Under the pieces are notes generated by a model that did not search any database, was not told the DNA's origin, and was given only the letters and a program-made list of their open reading frames with translations. Below are positions 1 to 17,459 of a DNA stretch of 64,000 nucleotides, piece after piece; the stretch's first letter is position 1, and each line of letters opens with the position of its first letter. Made by a program: the position numbers and the translations under genes. The DNA comes from Escallonia rubra (lineage: Eukaryota; Streptophyta; Magnoliopsida; Escalloniales; Escalloniaceae), in the NCBI GenBank assembly GCA_033065855.1, contig JAVXUO010001387.1:248001-312000 (forward strand). Direction: 5' to 3'.

Positions 1-357
1 AGGTTCTTTATTATACATCGTGGAACAAAGTTGATTTTACAAGAATTATTATAAAAAGCCTGATTGTATTATCCGAAACTATTTTCATAGTCACGCGTTA
101 TTCTTAAATGAAAAGACTATAATGTATCGCATTTGAAAACTGTAACTAACTAATAAGAGTTCGTCTTTTGAATATCAAACCGCAGTGAGAATTGATAGAT
201 GGAATCCACTCTCAACTTTTTTCTCATCGAACAAGTTTAAAAGCTTATGAAGACGCTATAATGACTTTAGCAACTAATATATAAAATTTAAACGATGAAA
301 CAGAAAACGTGAAACATGAAACTCAAATGAAACCTTGTTTTTTCTGTGATGTATTTA
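1..357. other. A/T-rich left flank, no gene seen
   Basis: No open frame, RNA gene or recognisable repeat stands out. Its last nine bases, 349-357 (ATGTATTTA), are the left copy of the target-site duplication of the adjoining Mutator-like element. Confidence 0.6.
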
Positions 358-1481
358 GGATTAAATACATATAAAACCCCATACTTTGGGGTCATTTACA
401 CGGAACACCCTAGAGTTTGAATTTTGGTACGCACCACCCCAAACTTCCAATTATGGTGCGCATAACACCATTTAACGGTTTTTAGTCGATTTTTTGGGAG
501 TTTGTTAGAAGTCAGAGGGTACAAAGGTAACTTCCTCCATATGTGTCCAGTTCCCTCTGATCTTTGGCCGCCCTCTTCGGACTACTCCGCCTCTCATCAT
601 CCCCGTCATTGTCCTCCACCATCAAATTCGACCCCCTCAGCTCGAACGGTAAGAGTGGGAGCAACGAGTTCGGGGAAATCAAGTCTTAGTGCCATCAGAA
701 CGCGGGCCCTATGTTGATCACGTTAAGGGTTTGTCGCTGGGAAGTCGGTGGATAGGCGATACTGATAGGCGCGGTAATTGGGGGTGTCAATTAATTGGTC
801 TTGAAAGGGCGTCGTCAGGAGGATGAAGATGAAAGGGGGAAGGATGTAGAGAGGATGGCGTGTTTGGGGGTGAAAGGAGAGGTGGATGGAGGAGGAGAGG
901 GAGGGAGTGGGGGGTTAGGGTTTCACGGGGGGAGGGGGAGGGGGGGGGCGGCGACGGGGGGAGAACATGCCGATTGGTGGGGGGGCTGGGGGGAGTGGGG
1001 GGAGGGAGGGTGGCCAGGAAGAGTGGAAAGAGGAGGGGAAGGGGGAGGTGAGGAAATAGGTGATCGTGGCGGTGAGGGTGGGGGTAGCAGTAGAGGTGGC
1101 GGTGGAAGTGGACATGGTAGTGGCGGTGGCGGGGCCTTCGTCGGTGAGGGTGGTGGGGTGTGTGTGACGTGGCCGAAGAGGAGGCCGTCCACGTTGGCCA
1201 GGGCGGCGGAGGTGCAGGGGAGCAAGAAGACAAAGGGTTGACCAAGGATCTGGATCTTTTATAAAGGCAGGTCGTCCATGGCTGTCAACAAATACGTTTT
1301 AGTGAAGTGCCCATTTTGACTTTAAAATTATAACAGCCGTCTTTAGATTTTAAATTTTAACCGTTAAATGGTGCTATGTGCACCATAATTGGAAGTTTGG
1401 GGTGGTGCGTACCAAAATTCAAACTCTGGGGTGTTCCGTGTAAATGACCCCAAAGTATGGGGTTTTATGTACCTTTAATCC
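358..1481. mobile_element. Non-autonomous Mutator-like element (Pack-MULE) with captured gene fragment
   Basis: Long terminal inverted repeats of about 125 bp (358-482 against 1357-1481 reversed) are around 94% identical by eye and share the stretch CATACTTTGGGGTCATTTAC. The element is flanked by a perfect 9-bp direct repeat ATGTATTTA at 349-357 and 1482-1490. Long inverted repeats with a 9-bp duplication are the hallmark of plant MULEs. There is no transposase inside, so it is non-autonomous. The interior is very GC-rich and carries, on the minus strand, a decayed piece of a host gene. The right end lies only 109 bp before the IPMDH start codon, which fits the known MULE preference for the 5' ends of genes. 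The high similarity of the two ends suggests a fairly recent insertion. Confidence 0.9.
510..1279 (-). pseudogene. Captured, decayed FAM175/Abraxas-like gene fragment
   Basis: Read on the minus strand, an ATG at 1279 opens MDDLPL, then a stop (TAA), then a stretch with NVDGLLFGHVTHTPP. Other frames downstream give TLTATITYFL, IGMFSPRRR, FQDQLIDTPNYRAYQYR and finally VEDNDGDDERR followed by KDQRELD. From memory these match, in order, the N-terminal 250 or so residues of the plant FAM175/Abraxas-like (MPN-family) BRISC-complex subunit. Several frame shifts and stops separate the pieces, and the middle (790-1130) has decayed into G-rich low-complexity sequence. It sits wholly inside the MULE, so it is transposon cargo and not a working gene. 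The family call rests on remembered motifs and was not searched. Confidence 0.65.
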
Positions 1482-1590
1482 ATGTATTTAATGCCCAATG
1501 ACCAAAAAGCCCTCCTTAATTCTAGTATAATTTGTTCAAGCCCAGCCAGCCCCTTTTCACTCGCGGTATTCTGACTCTGCTTCACCAACA

Positions 1591-7718
<6,128 letters not shown>

Positions 7719-8134
7719 ATTAAACCAAGTGAAACCTAGGAGAAGGGGTTTATTATTTTCACCCTAGTTGTGCAATTTAAGAAAGTTTTGAGGATGAGTT
7801 ATTTTTGGAGGTCGGCCTAAGGACACATTATTAATTTCACCCTAGATTTTGCCTTCACGTCTCCGCCCGCATCTGTTGTACGGTCAGTTATTTAGCATTT
7901 TCTTGCCTGAATTTGGGTGTTGTATCTCAGCTAGACTTGTGATTTTGTTATTTATCATGAACTTTGCTGAAAAGTGCTGTTGTAACATGAAAATAATGGT
8001 GCCAATGAAGAAAAAGCTTTCTCCTTTTCCCATTGTTTCCTCTCGCTCAGGATATATAGTGGGAGAGCTACCGCTGGGAAAACAAAAGAGGGCTGATTGA
8101 GAACCAGAGTCAGGAGTGCTGCTAAAGCTTAGTG
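7719..8134. other. IPMDH 3' untranslated region and flank
   Basis: T-rich sequence after the IPMDH stop with AATAATGG-like polyadenylation signals near 7990. No further open frame is supported. Confidence 0.4.
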
Positions 8135-8495
8135 CATTAAATGAACCGGCATCAATGGAATACTCAAAGAGTCAAAGGCCTTCAGATCATCAAGGACAAG
8201 CATCTTGATAAGGCCATAACAGACTACCTAGTTGCCAAATAACTGATCATCAAGAGAGACGAGGACTTCCACCCCTTGAGCAACATAATCAAAGGCTGCA
8301 ATTTCCTTCTGTTGGCCACTGAGTCTAATATCATGGGCGTGTTAATAGAAGGCAACCAATATGCTGACAAGCTTACCAACAGGGGGTGAACGAAGACGGG
8401 GCTGTTGTCTTCGTGGAGAAACCTCCGCAATAACTTGGATTGCCGCTAGCGGATGCTGCCAGAGTGGCATACCTCCGTGAATGCATACCTCCGTG
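8135..8495 (+). pseudogene. Remnant of a LINE-type RNase H domain
   Basis: Different forward frames read HPLSNIIKGCNFLLLATES, then EGNQYADKLTNRG, then DGAVVFVEKPP and PLADAARVAYLRE. This order (HPL..I..C..LL, then EGN..AD.LA..G, then ..PP....L..D..G..FLRE) is that of the RNase H-like C-terminal domain found in plant L1-type LINEs and in related host RNase H-like proteins. Stops and frame changes break it and no reverse transcriptase is nearby, so it is a 5'-truncated, decayed copy. A 17-base unit (GCATACCTCCGTGAATG) is repeated in tandem near its end, around 8469-8500. Confidence 0.5.
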
Positions 8496-9189
8496 AATGA
8501 TACGTTATCTCTAATTTTTGTCTATAAAAAGAAAAAAAAAAATTCATTGCTCAAAACTCACAGGTAAACGGCAATGATGTCTTTATTTGGACATGGACAA
8601 TAGGCAACGGTCAAAAAGATCCCGTGCTCCTTGTTTTTTTTTTTTTTTTTCCTTGCTTTTGATTTAGTTTGAATGGGTGAATGCGAACCAAAAGGAAAAA
8701 AAGGGGGCTATATTTTAGGAAAATAAATTTACCCTTTATAAGTTTAATTACAATTGTAACCTGAGTATATATTTCAATATAATCGCTACTCTTTTCTTTT
8801 GAAAACTTCTATGAATATTTTCATATTTTTTATTCACTTCAGAAATTCATTCAAATCAACACCACGACCGCCCATTACCACGTCTTCCATCCCCGCTACC
8901 CACTATTGGAGTGGGTATGTCGGGAATCTGGTACAGTAGTTGGGAATTTGGTTGGTGGATCTAGCACGGTGGTGGGTCTGTGTTAGTGAACGATAAATAA
9001 CTGTCCCAAAAAGCTTTCGACGGCAATTTCTTAGCAATTATATTACTACAGACCTTTAAATGGCGTTGGGAACAAAACTTTCGATGTCCTCTCCGTTTGT
9101 CGCTACAAAACTTTGGCCAATAAAGGGTAAGAAGTGATATGCCGCTAGAAGCCAAATTTGAAGCTAAAGGTTAGTCAAATCCGACTACA
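8496..9189. other. Intergenic spacer before the BRIZ gene
   Basis: A/T-rich spacer with a long T-run near 8632-8650. No gene is seen; the distal part is presumably the promoter of the next gene. Confidence 0.4.
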
Positions 9190-9197
9190 TATAAAGG
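9190..9197 (+). promoter_or_regulatory. Probable TATA box of the BRIZ gene
   Basis: TATAAAGG lies 43 bases before the ATG at 9241. The position would give a very short 5' untranslated leader, so it is plausible but unproven. Confidence 0.4.
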
Positions 9198-9240
9198 CTA
9201 TTCAAAGTCGTTCACTTTCTTCGTTTCTCCCTCCTCCGCC

Positions 9241-12200
9241 ATGTCCGAAGCTACCTCAAGTACTGCCGGCACGACCTCTGGGCCGCCGCCTGAGGAATTG
9301 TGTTCTCCGTCAACCACTGTAATTCCCGGCGCCGGCGTCGATTCTGCCTCCTCCACCTCCATGTCTAACGTTAGCCAGGCCTTCCCTTTCTCTTCCGGAA
9401 ACCCTAAAATCGAAGAGACCAGAGGCGTCATGCATCTTTACCTGGACGACGTCGCTTCGTCTTCATCTGAACTACCTGTAAGCCTCGTTTCTCCATTACT
9501 CTTTCAAGCTTGATCGACGCAATTATCTTAATAACCTGCTTTGAATTATACACACTTGTACTGATTCTATGGTTTGGTCATCTGACGATTTACCGGAACT
9601 TTTGTTCCGATTATGGTTTGTTGGACTATTTATTGGAGGAGTGAAGTAATTGGACATTGGCAACACTTTCGTGTGGGGAATTTTTAATTTGGAATCCAGA
9701 TTCTTGGGAAACTGAATCATTTCCGCAAACCTACATTTCCCTAGCAAAAGGCGTAATTATTTTTTGTTAATTTCGATGCAAAAACAAATTATGTTTCGAT
9801 TAGTAAGTATCATTTGCTCATTTTGATTTTAAATTGTTGCATTCTTATAGGAATTCAAAAGATTTAGTTTTCTCTCCTTTAGTAGCATCAAAAGGGCTCA
9901 TTTTTGTGTCATTCATTAGGTTGGAAGAAATCCTCTTGTTTGTGTGCTTGGGGTGCCGAACCACATGACGTATGCAGATTTTTGTCAGTTTTGTGGTTCC
10001 TTTATTCAAAATATGGTGGAAATGCGGATTGTCAGGTTCGCCTTAAAAATCTAATTTGTTTGTTATAGCCGGTTTTAATTGATCATTTGGACGAATCTGG
10101 TTATGACTTTGTGGTATCTCCATGAGGCTCTAGGACAGATGGGATGGAAGATCGGTATAGTACTTTGATAAGGTTTGATGATCAGATCTCAGCGGATAAT
10201 TTCTACAAGCATTTCAATGGGAGGCGTTTTTCATCCCTTGAGGTTTGCTTCTGTTGTCTTTTACTGCTCAGCAAACAATTAGTAATTTCAAACATAAAAG
10301 ATGCCGTTCTAAATTAAGTTTTGGGTTTTATATGCAGGTAGAGGCTTGTCGTATGCTTTTCACTGTTGATGTACAGTATACAGGTTCAATTGAACACACG
10401 CAGACACCCCCCACGAGCTTTACAGAACAGCCCTCATGTCCAGTCTGCCTTGGTACTTGTCTTAAACTTTGAAAATGTAGTATTGAAAGCCTTGTTGGTA
10501 AAAAGCTGGACAGGGCTAAACGAAACAGAACAAAGCCTTTCCCCAAAGGTTGAATTGCCTCTCGAGAATATGCTCATTGTGTTGGTCATTTCTGAGCTTC
10601 CCAAGGATTGCAGTTCGCATGGATTGCGTAACCATAATAGCATAGTTTGCAGGAGCCTAGGAGGGTTAAGTCAAAGGTTACCACTGTAATGGATTGACAT
10701 AGCCTTTAACAATCTTGACTTTGTTTATTTGTAGCTTTGGCTGAAAGTTGGCTGGCTTTACATAATGCACTTTGCTCCACTTTTGTAAATTATGTCAAGG
10801 AACATGAAAGAAAAGTTTTGTAAAGTTATAAACTAACCAGTACTAAGTTTCAAGGTTAATTTGATCTAAAGCAACCTGTTTAAAATGGGTTGCATCTTGG
10901 AAAGTTAAACCCCATTTGACCAACAACAGATCCTGCCAAGTTGTAGGCCTTAGTCAGGCATGTTCTTCGTAGCCATTTTGGTACTTGTGATGTGCTGCAT
11001 CTCATTATTGTAAATTAGGGTACCTGTGACTAATCAGTAACTGCAACCCTTTTAAAGATATTCTCTTCTCAAAAAGTTTAATCTTATCCCTAGTTATTCA
11101 CATTGTAAGTTGGCACCAGAGACAACATGAAGAGTTGTATCGTTAACCCTACACACACAGAGACGCACACACTTGTATGTTCCTCAGCTTAAAGTGTTGT
11201 GCGGCCGGGAGAAATTTGCACTATGGACCTACAGTCACTTGCAAAGATTTTTCAACCTTGAGTGGCTTGATCCAACTCTAAGATACTGACATCCTGTACT
11301 AGTAACAAATTGATAGTGAGCTGTCTGTTTCTTTAAATTCATTTAGACCATAGGGATTAACTTATAAGTACTAGCAGGCCACTTATTTTGTTGAAACCTC
11401 AATTGATTTTTTTTTGTATACTTTGTACTTAAACTTTACTCATTTTTCTCCCTTGTTGTAGAAAGATTGGACCAAGATATGGGCGGGATTCTCACAACTA
11501 TATGCAATCATTCTTTTCACTGCTCTTGTATTTCTAACTGGAGCGATTCTTCTTGTCCGGTAAGTACTTAGATAGCTCATGATGTTTTGCTTGAATTTGC
11601 TCTTAGCAAGAGGCCAAACATCATCATTAGTGAAGGTCATTAATGGAACGTGAAAATGATGATTGTCCAAATAAATTTAAAACCCAATTACGCTGGACCA
11701 GTATGAAACTAAAAGAATTAAGTCATTTTGTGTGTGTGTCTCTGGATTTTAGCACCAACATTCAGCTTTGAGTGTCATCACTTGCTATCATAGAAGGAAA
11801 TAAAGGAGGCATTGTTGATTTTTTTGGTGGATGTGGAAGTAGGTTTAGAGTTTAAGATATGATGTTATATATAGTGTGTGCTGCTTAGTATTTGTTTCTT
11901 TTTTTCCATTTCATTCCTGATATTACTATCTTCTTTTATGGTGGTCTAAAGTTTGCGCGTTCTTCTTTTTGTATGACAAAAAAGATGCATCTATCGTGGA
12001 AGTCCCTCCTGAAATTCTACAATCCCACCAACTGAAAAAGTCATATAATCTGAAGCAGTAGTGTCTCTGTTCACTGCCGATCCGTTTAACTCTGGATAGC
12101 AAACACTTGATATCTGTAAGATTCTTCATTCCCCTGCAGACAAAACTTCTGCCTGAGCTTAGAGAAAAGAGAAGTAAGAGAGCCGAATGCTACATGTCTT

Positions 12201-15061
12201 GTTTCAAATAGTAAGCCTCCCCCCTTTACCTCTTTGACTCGCCAATCTTGGTTAAACTTGTGCACTAGTAGGATCCCTATCTGCCTTAGACTTCTGCTTC
12301 GCTCCCGGGGATAGGCCTAAGTAAGCACTAGCATAAAAGCTAGCTTACATCCCAAAATTTCTGCAAACACTGTCACGTTGTTTATCTTAAGCAATTGTTG
12401 CTGATTTTAGTTTTGACAGTATTGAGATATGGCTTTCCTCCTCCTTGGTTCTCTCAATCCCCCTAGCCTTTGGGTTTTTCTTTGCCTAATCATCCTTCTT
12501 CTCTCTGTTGAGAGTTTAATATCTCATTCGTTTTTCCGCTGTTCTCTTCTATAGCTCCACCCCTTCTAATCTCATCTGCTTCAACATCTCATCCATCCTG
12601 CATCATCATCAGTCTCCCATCCATTAATTGATGTAAGGAATCAGATGACAAAGTCGTGAACGTGCTAAGTTAAATAGTCCTGACTTGGTTTGAGCATGTA
12701 ATTGCAGGTGTGCCGATTTTGCCAGCAGCAGCCTGAGAAGTCTAAATGTTTCGTATGTCAAACTTCAGAGAATCTCTGGATCTGTGTAACTTGTGGCTTT
12801 GTTGGTTGTGGGAGGTAACGATCATACTTAATTAATTTTGAACATTCATAGAGATTTTTTCTTTACCATGCAAAGAGTGACTAAATACATAGCTGCAGCG
12901 TAAAATTAAAAACTGCTAATTTCAATTCTTTGAACGAGATAATTTTGGGTTGTAGGTATAAAGAAGGACATGCCATAAGACATTGGAAAGAAACACAACA
13001 CTGCTATTCACTTGAATTGGAAACTCAACGTGTCTGGGATTACGTTGGGGACAACTATGTTCATCGTTTGATTCAAACTAAAACTGATGGGATGTTGGTC
13101 GAGTTGAATCACCATTGTGCGCATGCTGATGATGGTTTTGGAAGTTGCAAATGTGGTGGTGATCCTGGATTTAGTGAGGCTCTGTTAAACAGTAAAGTTG
13201 AAGCTGTACTGCTTCTGCCTTCTTTTACCTGTCGATCTTCCTTTAACCTTTCTGTTACATTTGATGGCTTCCCTGGACATCCTTACGACTCAAAAACACC
13301 ATATGTTTTTCTCATTTCCACAGATTGTCAACGAGTACAATGAGCTCCTTACCACACAACTTGAGAACCAGAAATTAGTAAGTTTATACATTACCTTCTT
13401 CATAAAAATGAATTGCAGTTTGTTTCTGCTAAAGCTTGTTCAGGAATACCAAGCAAAATGAATCCATAAGTTGCCCAGGAAGTCGAATCAACTGACATTT
13501 TGCTTATATTTGTTTTAGCTATTATCATTTTTTGATAGATAAAGATGGTGCTGTATAAGAAGATGACTTTTTCTGCTTATCATATTAACAGCCTCTGCTT
13601 TGATGATAGTATTTTGACTCTTTGCTCCAAGAAATCGAAGAAGAAGCTGAATGGGAAAGATTTGAAGCTGTTGACAGGATTTTGAATCATGATCCGAAAC
13701 TGCAAAAGATGCAAGCTAAGCTGGATAAATGTATCAAAGAGAGAAAGTTTCTAGATGATGTAAGTATTTGTTTTTGCCACTTTTGTTGCTGTTCATTTGT
13801 CAGATGGAGTAGCAGAACACCTTTTTGTCATTATTATTTGGTAATACTTTTGAGCTGGGTGATCATTTTTGTGTCACGTTGATGGGTCTTACATGTAGAT
13901 CAATGAGAATCTTTCAAGGAACATTGACATATGGGAAGCCAAGATCCTGGAGGTTGAGGAAAGGTATGGTCCTCTCTCTCTCATAAGTCATCATTTATTA
14001 TACTGTAACTGGTAAAAAATAACGGAAATTCATGCGTTGGTCATAACGGAAATTCATGCGTTGGTCATCAACTGTTCTCTGCATCTGATCACTAGAGTTT
14101 TGAGATTTCAGGATATACGATGGCCTGCTTTTTCGTTCTAATGCATAGTGTTTGTGTTTTGAGGGCATAGTTGTTGTTAATGTTCCCAATTATCCAAAAC
14201 TTTACGTATTATCTTCGACACTTATTTAATCTGCTATACAAGTCTCTTCAAACTATTTCTCAAGTGTCAGTTTTTAACTATGCAAGGTCACTGATACAAC
14301 TATAAAGTTCATGAGGGTGTCAGTGATGTCTTCAGAATTCAGCATGGTGATTTTGCTTGTTTTAGGAATGCTGTTGTGACTTATGGTATTAGTAGGCTCA
14401 TGTTTTCTGTAACCAATGAACAGAGGAATTTTGTGTTCTCGGAGGGGACACTAACAGTTGAAATGGATCCCTATGCATGTATATTGGCCTTGGTATCTTA
14501 GAATGTCAGGTGGAATTAAGGAAGACCCAAAAAGTAATGTTCTAAAAATCTTAATTTTATCATTTTTGGTCTGTGGAGATACTTTTGGTTTTGGAGAATA
14601 TCTCCTGGTTTATCATTCGTCATGGTATTTCAAACCAAAGCTCTCACCTCTCCTTGAGAATAGAAAAATGTAATACAGATGACAGCACTTATCTTACAAG
14701 CAAGTTGTATAATTTTCTCCTGTTTTACCCACCCTTTTGATTCTCAAGAGTATCTTTGGTTCTAGGGATAAGGAGGCTACAAGATTGAAGGACCAGAAAA
14801 TACAACAATTGGAGGAACAGGTACTGTTCACCTTGCAAATCTAATGACCTTCGCTTTCTGCTCGTTTTCAAGGCATTATAACCTGCAATTCCGGTGCAGC
14901 TCAAAGATTTGATGCTGTGCATTGAAGAAGGGAATACAGCGGAAGAACTAACGTCGTCCAGTGAAATTAAGGATGGCGACGTCTTGCCACTTCAAATGGA
15001 GTCTTCTTCAAGTAACAAAACTAAAGGGACGAGAAGGACCAATGCCCACAGAAGCAGCTAA
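9241..15061 (+). CDS. BRIZ: BRAP2 RING and ZnF-UBP domain E3 ubiquitin ligase
   Basis: Twelve exons give 505 residues: 9241-9477, 9920-10035, 10134-10242, 10338-10452, 11462-11559, 12708-12814, 12956-13205, 13324-13377, 13610-13759, 13899-13963, 14766-14820, 14900-15061 (1518 bases, in frame). A Ser/Thr/Pro-rich head (residues 1-78) precedes a BRAP2 RNA-recognition-like domain ([19 protein letters not shown] to [12 protein letters not shown]), a RING-H2 finger from about residue 188 (CPVCLERLDQ...[11 protein letters not shown]...CPVCR), a UBP-type zinc finger ([17 protein letters not shown]...[13 protein letters not shown]...[15 protein letters not shown]) and a C-terminal coiled coil ([13 protein letters not shown]...[16 protein letters not shown]). 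Arabidopsis BRIZ1 and BRIZ2 form a heteromeric E3 ligase needed for seed germination. Which of the two this matches cannot be told here. Intron 10 carries a 24-base tandem repeat near 14021-14067. Confidence 0.93.
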
Positions 15062-17328
15062 TCGGCAAAAGATATGTCTTTCATGCTGTAGTATATTGTT
15101 GGATCTATGTCGTATCTTTCTTTTCGCTGTCTCTGTGGCTTTGCAGCGGTTCTGGTTTTGCTAATCTTAGCATGTTTATGTAATCTGTGCGATGGATGAC
15201 ACTTTTAGGAATATTAGATTTACTGGAGTTCTTATCGCTGGTATTGGATAGAGTGGACCATTGTTTCTGTATTTCTGTCTGTTGCAAAAATGAATGGAGC
15301 CTCAAACTATTCCAAATAAAATGTTTCACCCAGCCAATCACACTTGGACTTGTTCTCTGAGCTCAATATCCAAAAACTTGGAAGAAAATAGATGGGAACT
15401 TGCGATGTTTATTCAGTTGTAATGTCGGCCAAACTACAGATTTTTTAAGCGAAATTGATAAAAAAGCAAAGATAAAAAAAATTAAAGTAAAGATTGGAAA
15501 ATTCTCTTCATCCTTCTATTGAAAATAATGGTGAAAATTTTGAAACTTTTACACACGAGTGAGGTATCCGGGGTGAAAATCAAATCCAAAGCAGATGATA
15601 GTTTATCGAAACTATAACATGATTATGTTCTTCTGATCCCATAAATATTGCTTGGTTGTGGTTAGTCCCAATAATTTATAATCGCTTGATGAGGAGGACT
15701 GATGTTATAGGATGCATGAGATGCTAAAAAAGCAGGATGTTAATTTACTATGTATCCAACAGTCTTAAACAATCGGAACCATTGATCATGTACTGATCAT
15801 AATATTTTCTACTTCTAACGCAACCATCAAACAATTTTTGAGTCTCTCACGATCAAAGGATTACAAAAGGTTAGAGGTTTATTTTTTTTGGCTGTCAACT
15901 AGATCAATGAATCTCTTGGTTGCATTTCCTAGAATACCTAATACACGATGTTTGTTTTTTTATTTATAGTTTTTGTTTTGTTGCCTAATAAATTTACCCA
16001 ATTAAAGAGAAATAATCCCTCTGTTCCAAAAACAAAAACAAAAAATAGTCTTTTTTTGCCATACTAGTTTTTATGAATGAGTATAGAACCAAAGGCAAAT
16101 TTTGAAAGAATAGAGACTGATATGCATTAATTAAATGTTAAAGACTATTAAATGTTTAAAATAACTCTTTTGGGACGAAAGAAAATTAGACTTTAAATGT
16201 TTATTAGTTTTGACCACATGTGTTGCACACGGATCAATCACTAAAATATTAAAGCATGTATGAAGTTTCTTTTCACCTCATGTTCGTCACTAAAAAGTTA
16301 AGAATTGTCTTAAAATACGTTTTAGCAACAAAAGAAGCTAAAAATGCGTGAGAGGGTGCAAATTGTATTTTCAACCACTTGATAAGAATGTTTTAGGATT
16401 GCTCTTAAATCAATGTATAAAGAAGCACAAAATGTTAACTCTTTAAAGAAAGATCAAAATAACATGAAAAGTAATAATAATCTAATTTTTTAAATGGGTA
16501 GATTCCCGTACTTCAAATAAGAAAAAAAAAAGGTGTCAAGAGAGAGCGAGAGAGAAAACACACGTGCAAGAGAAGGATAGGAAAAAAAAAAGAAGGGAAA
16601 GAAAGAGAGAAATACTAATTTGATTATAAAATTAAGAGTAAAATTGCAAACAATCTAGAGTTAATTTGGTGATTGGTTTACAAAATAAATTGTAATCTCA
16701 TATTGTAAAAATTTAATGTAAGTATTAAAGATCACCACTGAATACAAAAACAAGGAAATATCGAATATAATTAGGGATCAATTTACAAAACTGAAATATG
16801 AGACCTTCTACTTTGAATTAAAACCATCAAATTAGCTTGGGCTACATGCAAATATTCGTGCAAGTATATCGTGGCCAAATTTTTAGAGTGAAGTGGAGAT
16901 CGAGAAAAAAAGTATGCATGTCTAAAAAGTTAGATTAAAGGAGAGATATATGAGATATTGACATAATTTTTCTGTGTTAGAGAGAGAATGAATCGTGAAT
17001 GACAGAGTGAAAGAAAAAAAAAAGAATTCAAATCAAATTGAATAGGTGAGAGAGAGGGAAAAAAAAGAATTTTAAATTATAATTAAAAAGGTAAGTAAAT
17101 CTAAAATATTTTTAAAAAGTCAAAATTAAAAAATTCGTAAGTTAAAAAATTGTTCAAGTAAGCGCTATCTTGAATAAGTAACAGATACGTACAACGTACG
17201 AGTACATGTATGAATTAGATTAGATTTGGGACGGATTATCCACCGAACCCGGTCAAAATAGTCAACCTTAAACTACAGATCAAACTGGACTCCAGTTATT
17301 GACCACGTTGTTAACACCCCGCCTTAAA
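15062..17328. other. A/T-rich intergenic region
   Basis: About 2.3 kb without gene signal. It begins with the BRIZ 3' untranslated region, contains a Stowaway-like remnant (16016-16182), purine-rich GAGAGA tracts near 16540-16620 and 16980-17060, and ends at the flotillin promoter. Confidence 0.5.
16016..16182. mobile_element. Degenerate Stowaway-like MITE (Tc1/Mariner)
   Basis: The left end TCCCTCTGTTCCAAAAAC resembles the plant Stowaway terminus CTCCCTCCGTCCCAAAA. The right end TTTTGGGACGAAAGAAAAT is a decayed inverted copy. Length of about 170 bp and the A/T-rich interior fit. The TA target duplication is not clear. Confidence 0.45.
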
Positions 17329-17340
17329 TATATATATATA
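17329..17340 (+). promoter_or_regulatory. Probable TATA box of the flotillin-like gene
   Basis: An alternating TATATATATATA run lies 120 bases before the ATG at 17460, followed by a pyrimidine-rich leader (TTTTTTTTTCTCTCGATT). It suggests the locus once had, and may keep, a functional promoter. Confidence 0.45.
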
Positions 17341-17459
17341 GCCCTTACCCTGAAGGCCACAACTACGTACCTTTTTTTTTCTCTCGATTGCTATCTCTTT
17401 CTGTGTTTCTGTGAACCCTAACATCAGTTCTTTCAAGTTTCTTTCAATCAGTCACCACC

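Noticed and set aside
787-1245. Overlapping GC-rich open frames on both strands
   Set aside because: They are low-complexity by-products of the decayed gene fragment inside the MULE, with no frame preserved over the family motifs.
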